NCBI RefSeq assembly: GCF_008801575.1
Contig: NZ_VZPL01000047.1
Coordinates: 1 to 34,397 of the forward strand
Source of the DNA: Xanthomonas cissicola
GTDB taxonomy: Bacteria; Pseudomonadota; Gammaproteobacteria; Xanthomonadales; Xanthomonadaceae
Direction of reading: 5' to 3'
DNA length: 34,397 bases
The notes under the pieces are model-generated. The model was not told the DNA's origin, made no database searches, and saw only the letters and a program-made list of their open reading frames with translations. The position numbers were made by a program, and so were the translations under genes. This document shows, in pieces, positions 32,389 through 34,397 of the stretch; position 1 is the stretch's first letter; each line of letters opens with the position of its first letter.

Positions 32389-33007
32389 GTGCCTCGCCGC
32401 GCTGCGGGGAGTTCCTGCGGCGCGGATGGTGCAGCGGGCTGATGCTGGGCTAGGCATTTTTGCCGGTCAACCAGGCCTCTCTCTGGTGCGTCGGCGTGCC
32501 GCTTACTTGAAACGAGACGCATAGCGCCGATTCCGCCATCTCGGTGAACGGCCGACCGGGTCTGTGCGCCTGAGTGGAACGATGGCTGAGCGCTTTGCTT
32601 TCCAAGGTTGCGAGGTCGATGCGGGAGAAGCAAAGCGCTGGTCTGTGGCCTGGCAGCAGGGTCTTGCCCGCCCACCAATCGCAGGACACACGCCGCAACT
32701 ACGTCCCGCAATCGGCGAGGGCACCGCGCATTCGACGCTGCGAGTTTGCTGCAGGGCCTGGTCCGCCCGCCATCACGGGACACGTGGCAAGGAGGTGCCT
32801 GTCCAACTCACTGTCTGGAGTGCTTGGGGCACCGCGTGTTCGACATGCTGGCTTTCCGCTGTGGAAACAATGCCGCAATTGAGGCTTCAAGAGGTGAGCG
32901 GAGCTTGGCGGCGTGCACCTTGCACCCCAGCCAGGCTAACGCATCCAACGATGCGCACCGCGCGCTATGCGATCCTGTGCATCGCTTTCCAACGGACACG
33001 ATCGCGC
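32389..33007. other. 600-bp stretch without a recognisable gene
   Basis: No frame here resembles a known protein on either strand. The sequence is less GC-biased at third positions than genes nearby. It contains two diverged copies of a roughly 37-bp segment, about 32656-32692 and 32751-32787, sharing gcagggyct...ccgccc...gggacac-like blocks. It may be decayed remains of a gene or a regulatory region for the transporter downstream. The long open frame that includes it (from 32564) is credited only from 33008. Confidence 0.5.
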
Positions 33008-33925
33008 ATGGCGGTAGACGCATTTGCCTTGATTCTGGCCATGTTGGGGCTGGGCCTGCTGTTCGCCCGCCTGCGGGTGTTGCCGGACAACAGCGCCGAT
33101 GTGCTCAATCGCATCGTGCTGTACATCTGCCTGCCGGCGTCGGTGCTGACCTATGTCCCGCGCCTGCATCTGGACGCTTCGCTCGGTGGGGTGATTGCCA
33201 CGCCATGGCTGCTGACCGCCATCATCGTGCCGCTGCTGTGGGGCTGCAGCCGCCTGTTGCGCTTCGGCCGCGCCGAATACGCCGCGCTGCTGATGTGTGT
33301 GGTGTTTACCAATTCCAGCTTTATCGGCTTTCCGATGGTGCGCGCGCTGATCGGCGATCACGCGCTGCCGTATGCAGTGGTCTACGACCAGTTCGGCACC
33401 TTCGTGTTGCTGTCCACGTGCGGGCTGTATGTGCTGGCCCGGTACAGCGGCGACACCCCGCCGACCGCACGCCTGATCGTGATGCGCGTGCTGCAGTTCC
33501 CGCCGTTGTGGGCGCTGCTGTTCGCCTTGACCCTGATGCCCGAGCAACCGCCGGCCTGGATCGCTTCCGGCCTCAAGAGTCTGGCCGATGCGATGTTGCC
33601 GCTGGTGATGCTGTCGGTGGGCTTTTCGCTGCAGCTGCGCCTACCTGCCGACGAACTCAAGCCCTTGGCCGTCGGCCTGGTGTTCAAGCTGCTGCTGATG
33701 CCGGTCCTGGCCTTGCCATTGTCCTGGGTGCTGGGCCTGCGCGGGCAGATGCTGCAGACCAATGTGCTCGAATCGGCCATGCCCACCATGATCACCGCCG
33801 CCGCGCTGGCCATTTCGCACCGGCTGGCGCCACGCCTGGCTGCAGCGATGGTCGGCTACAGCATCCTGCTGTCGCTGCTGACGCTGCCTGCGTGGGCCTG
33901 GCTGCTGGGGCGGCTGGTGGCATAA
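33008..33925 (+). CDS. AEC-family (auxin efflux carrier-like) transporter
   Basis: A 305-residue inner-membrane protein with about ten hydrophobic segments (for example LILAMLGLGLLFARL at the start and MVGYSILLSLLTLPAWAWLL at the end). The family marks NRIVLYICLPASVLTY, TNSSFIGFPMVRAL and the C-terminal ESAMPTMITAAALAI are typical of the AEC/Mem_trans family, which exports or exchanges small organic acids such as malate. The ATG at 33008 is chosen because the hydrophobic N-terminus starts there, although the open frame begins at 32564. The substrate is unknown. It stands alone, followed by a 250-bp stretch without a gene and then an insertion sequence. Confidence 0.9.
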   Translation: MAVDAFALILAMLGLGLLFARLRVLPDNSADVLNRIVLYICLPASVLTYVPRLHLDASLGGVIATPWLLTAIIVPLLWGCSRLLRFGRAEYAALLMCVVFTNSSFIGFPMVRALIGDHALPYAVVYDQFGTFVLLSTCGLYVLARYSGDTPPTARLIVMRVLQFPPLWALLFALTLMPEQPPAWIASGLKSLADAMLPLVMLSVGFSLQLRLPADELKPLAVGLVFKLLLMPVLALPLSWVLGLRGQMLQTNVLESAMPTMITAAALAISHRLAPRLAAAMVGYSILLSLLTLPAWAWLLGRLVA

Positions 33926-34177
33926 GGCCGTCATGCTGGCAGCAGCCAGAGCGCGGTAGTGCTGCGCGCGCGCTTGCGCTTGTTCGAGCTGTGGTACGCC
34001 AACGGCTGCAAGATCGGCGCCATGCTGCATTGCGACGCCGCGGCCGAGCGATATGCGTGGACGATCTTGCGCCGTGCCAGGCTCCCATCATTGCCACGCA
34101 CAGCTGCGGCACAAGGCCTTGCGCTCATCGGCTGGAGGTCTGCGCTGTCGTCGCCTGTCCCGCAGCAGTGCGTTTAA

Positions 34178-34397
34178 GGAAGGTCTGAATAACGAGGCCT
34201 GAGAGTGCGGGATGTCGCGTCGTTCCGAAGAGTGGCGTTTGAATCTTTGGAATTTCGCCATTTCTGGCGCTTTCCGTGGGAATTTCCTGGTTTACAGGCG
34301 CACGCTCCCCATAGCCGGCAGCAACTGCTTTCGCTTCATCCACAGATTGGAGAGCGCAAACAAGGTCAGCACGTGTGCGGTGTTTTTGGCCAGGCCG
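34178..34397 (-). mobile_element. IS5-family insertion sequence, 3' end (partial)
   Basis: The end of a second insertion sequence, different from the one at the left edge. Its terminus GGAAGGTCTGAATAA begins at 34178 and is preceded by TTAA (34174-34177), which fits the YTAR target of this IS family. About 114 bases of 3' flank precede the transposase stop. The element continues to the right of the window. It resembles the IS1478/IS1479 group of Xanthomonas, from memory only. The 252 bp between the AEC gene and this end show no recognisable gene. Confidence 0.75.
34292..34397 (-). CDS. IS5-family transposase, C-terminal fragment (runs off window)
   Basis: Reading leftward from the window edge gives GLAKNTAHVLTLFALSNLWM, then RKQLLPAMGSVRL and a stop. 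This is the C-terminal end of IS5/IS1182-like transposases, where KNTAHVLTLFALSNLW is a recurring ending in Xanthomonas copies. Only 34 codons are inside the window. A different frame on the same strand (34125-34343) is a shadow. Confidence 0.8.
   Translation of the reverse strand, partial: GLAKNTAHVLTLFALSNLWMKRKQLLPAMGSVRL

Noticed and set aside
32292..32783. A 163-codon minus-strand open frame in the gap before the AEC gene
   Set aside because: The composition is Arg/Ala/Pro/Ser-rich without domains, and it overlaps the end of the TPR-like gene. It is not supported as coding.

Overview
The window is a high-GC proteobacterial chromosome segment that looks like a Xanthomonas species. I infer this from the gene content (a kduI/kduD pectin cluster, phhA divergent from an Lrp gene, one very large fused indolepyruvate oxidoreductase), from TAGAAT-type -10 boxes, from Xanthomonas-style intergenic repeats (the ctccctcatccggcgc... 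family and the taggagcggcc...ggccgcg REP family), and from IS5-family insertion sequences at both edges. I could run no database search; all names come from recognised motifs and families.

Layout. 1-230: end of an IS5-family element whose terminus abuts the Shine-Dalgarno of the next gene. 242-7648: a plant cell-wall (pectin / rhamnogalacturonan) catabolic island: a GH43 glycosidase, a LacI-type repressor, KduI, KduD, an RpiB/LacA-like isomerase, and a CE12-type rhamnogalacturonan acetylesterase fused to a cupin. The repressor gene and kduI share an ACYGGTTRACC motif at their promoters, which suggests an autoregulated uronate-responsive regulon. 7829-14417: an M61-like PDZ metallopeptidase, a DUF2442/DUF4375 protein, phenylalanine hydroxylase divergent from an Lrp/AsnC regulator, and a siderophore-type TonB-dependent receptor. 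14418-18506: REP repeats, a patatin-like lipoprotein, a repeat-rich gap, a GYF-TIGR00266 protein and an orphan ABC ATPase. 18653-22498: a membrane fatty-acid desaturase, an EF-hand protein and a two-gene ABC importer whose substrate-binding and permease domains are fused. 22756-26560: an ergothioneine locus: a PLP-dependent EgtE-like enzyme divergent from egtB and egtD, then a small DUF3253 gene. 26585-27741: a hipBA-type module whose HipA is cut off before its kinase core. 27850-33925: fused indolepyruvate ferredoxin oxidoreductase, a TPR-like exported protein, a 600-bp gap without a gene, and an AEC-family transporter. 34178-end: a second IS5-family element.

How the genes work together. In the pectin island the exported GH43 and the acetylesterase trim plant polysaccharide. 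KduI and KduD turn the 4-deoxy-5-keto-uronate derived from unsaturated galacturonate into 2-keto-3-deoxygluconate. The cupin fused to the esterase resembles KdgF-type cupins and could supply the substrate of KduI. In the ergothioneine locus EgtD would trimethylate histidine to hercynine, EgtB would add the sulfur as a sulfoxide, and the PLP enzyme would cleave the C-S bond. No egtA or egtC is seen, and EgtB carries a Tyr-Tyr pair near residue 90, which fits direct use of cysteine. The fused importer ends about 260 bp from this locus and belongs to the same superfamily as the EgtUV ergothioneine transporters but with the opposite domain order. I regard this possible make-and-import ergothioneine locus as the most interesting candidate system in the window.
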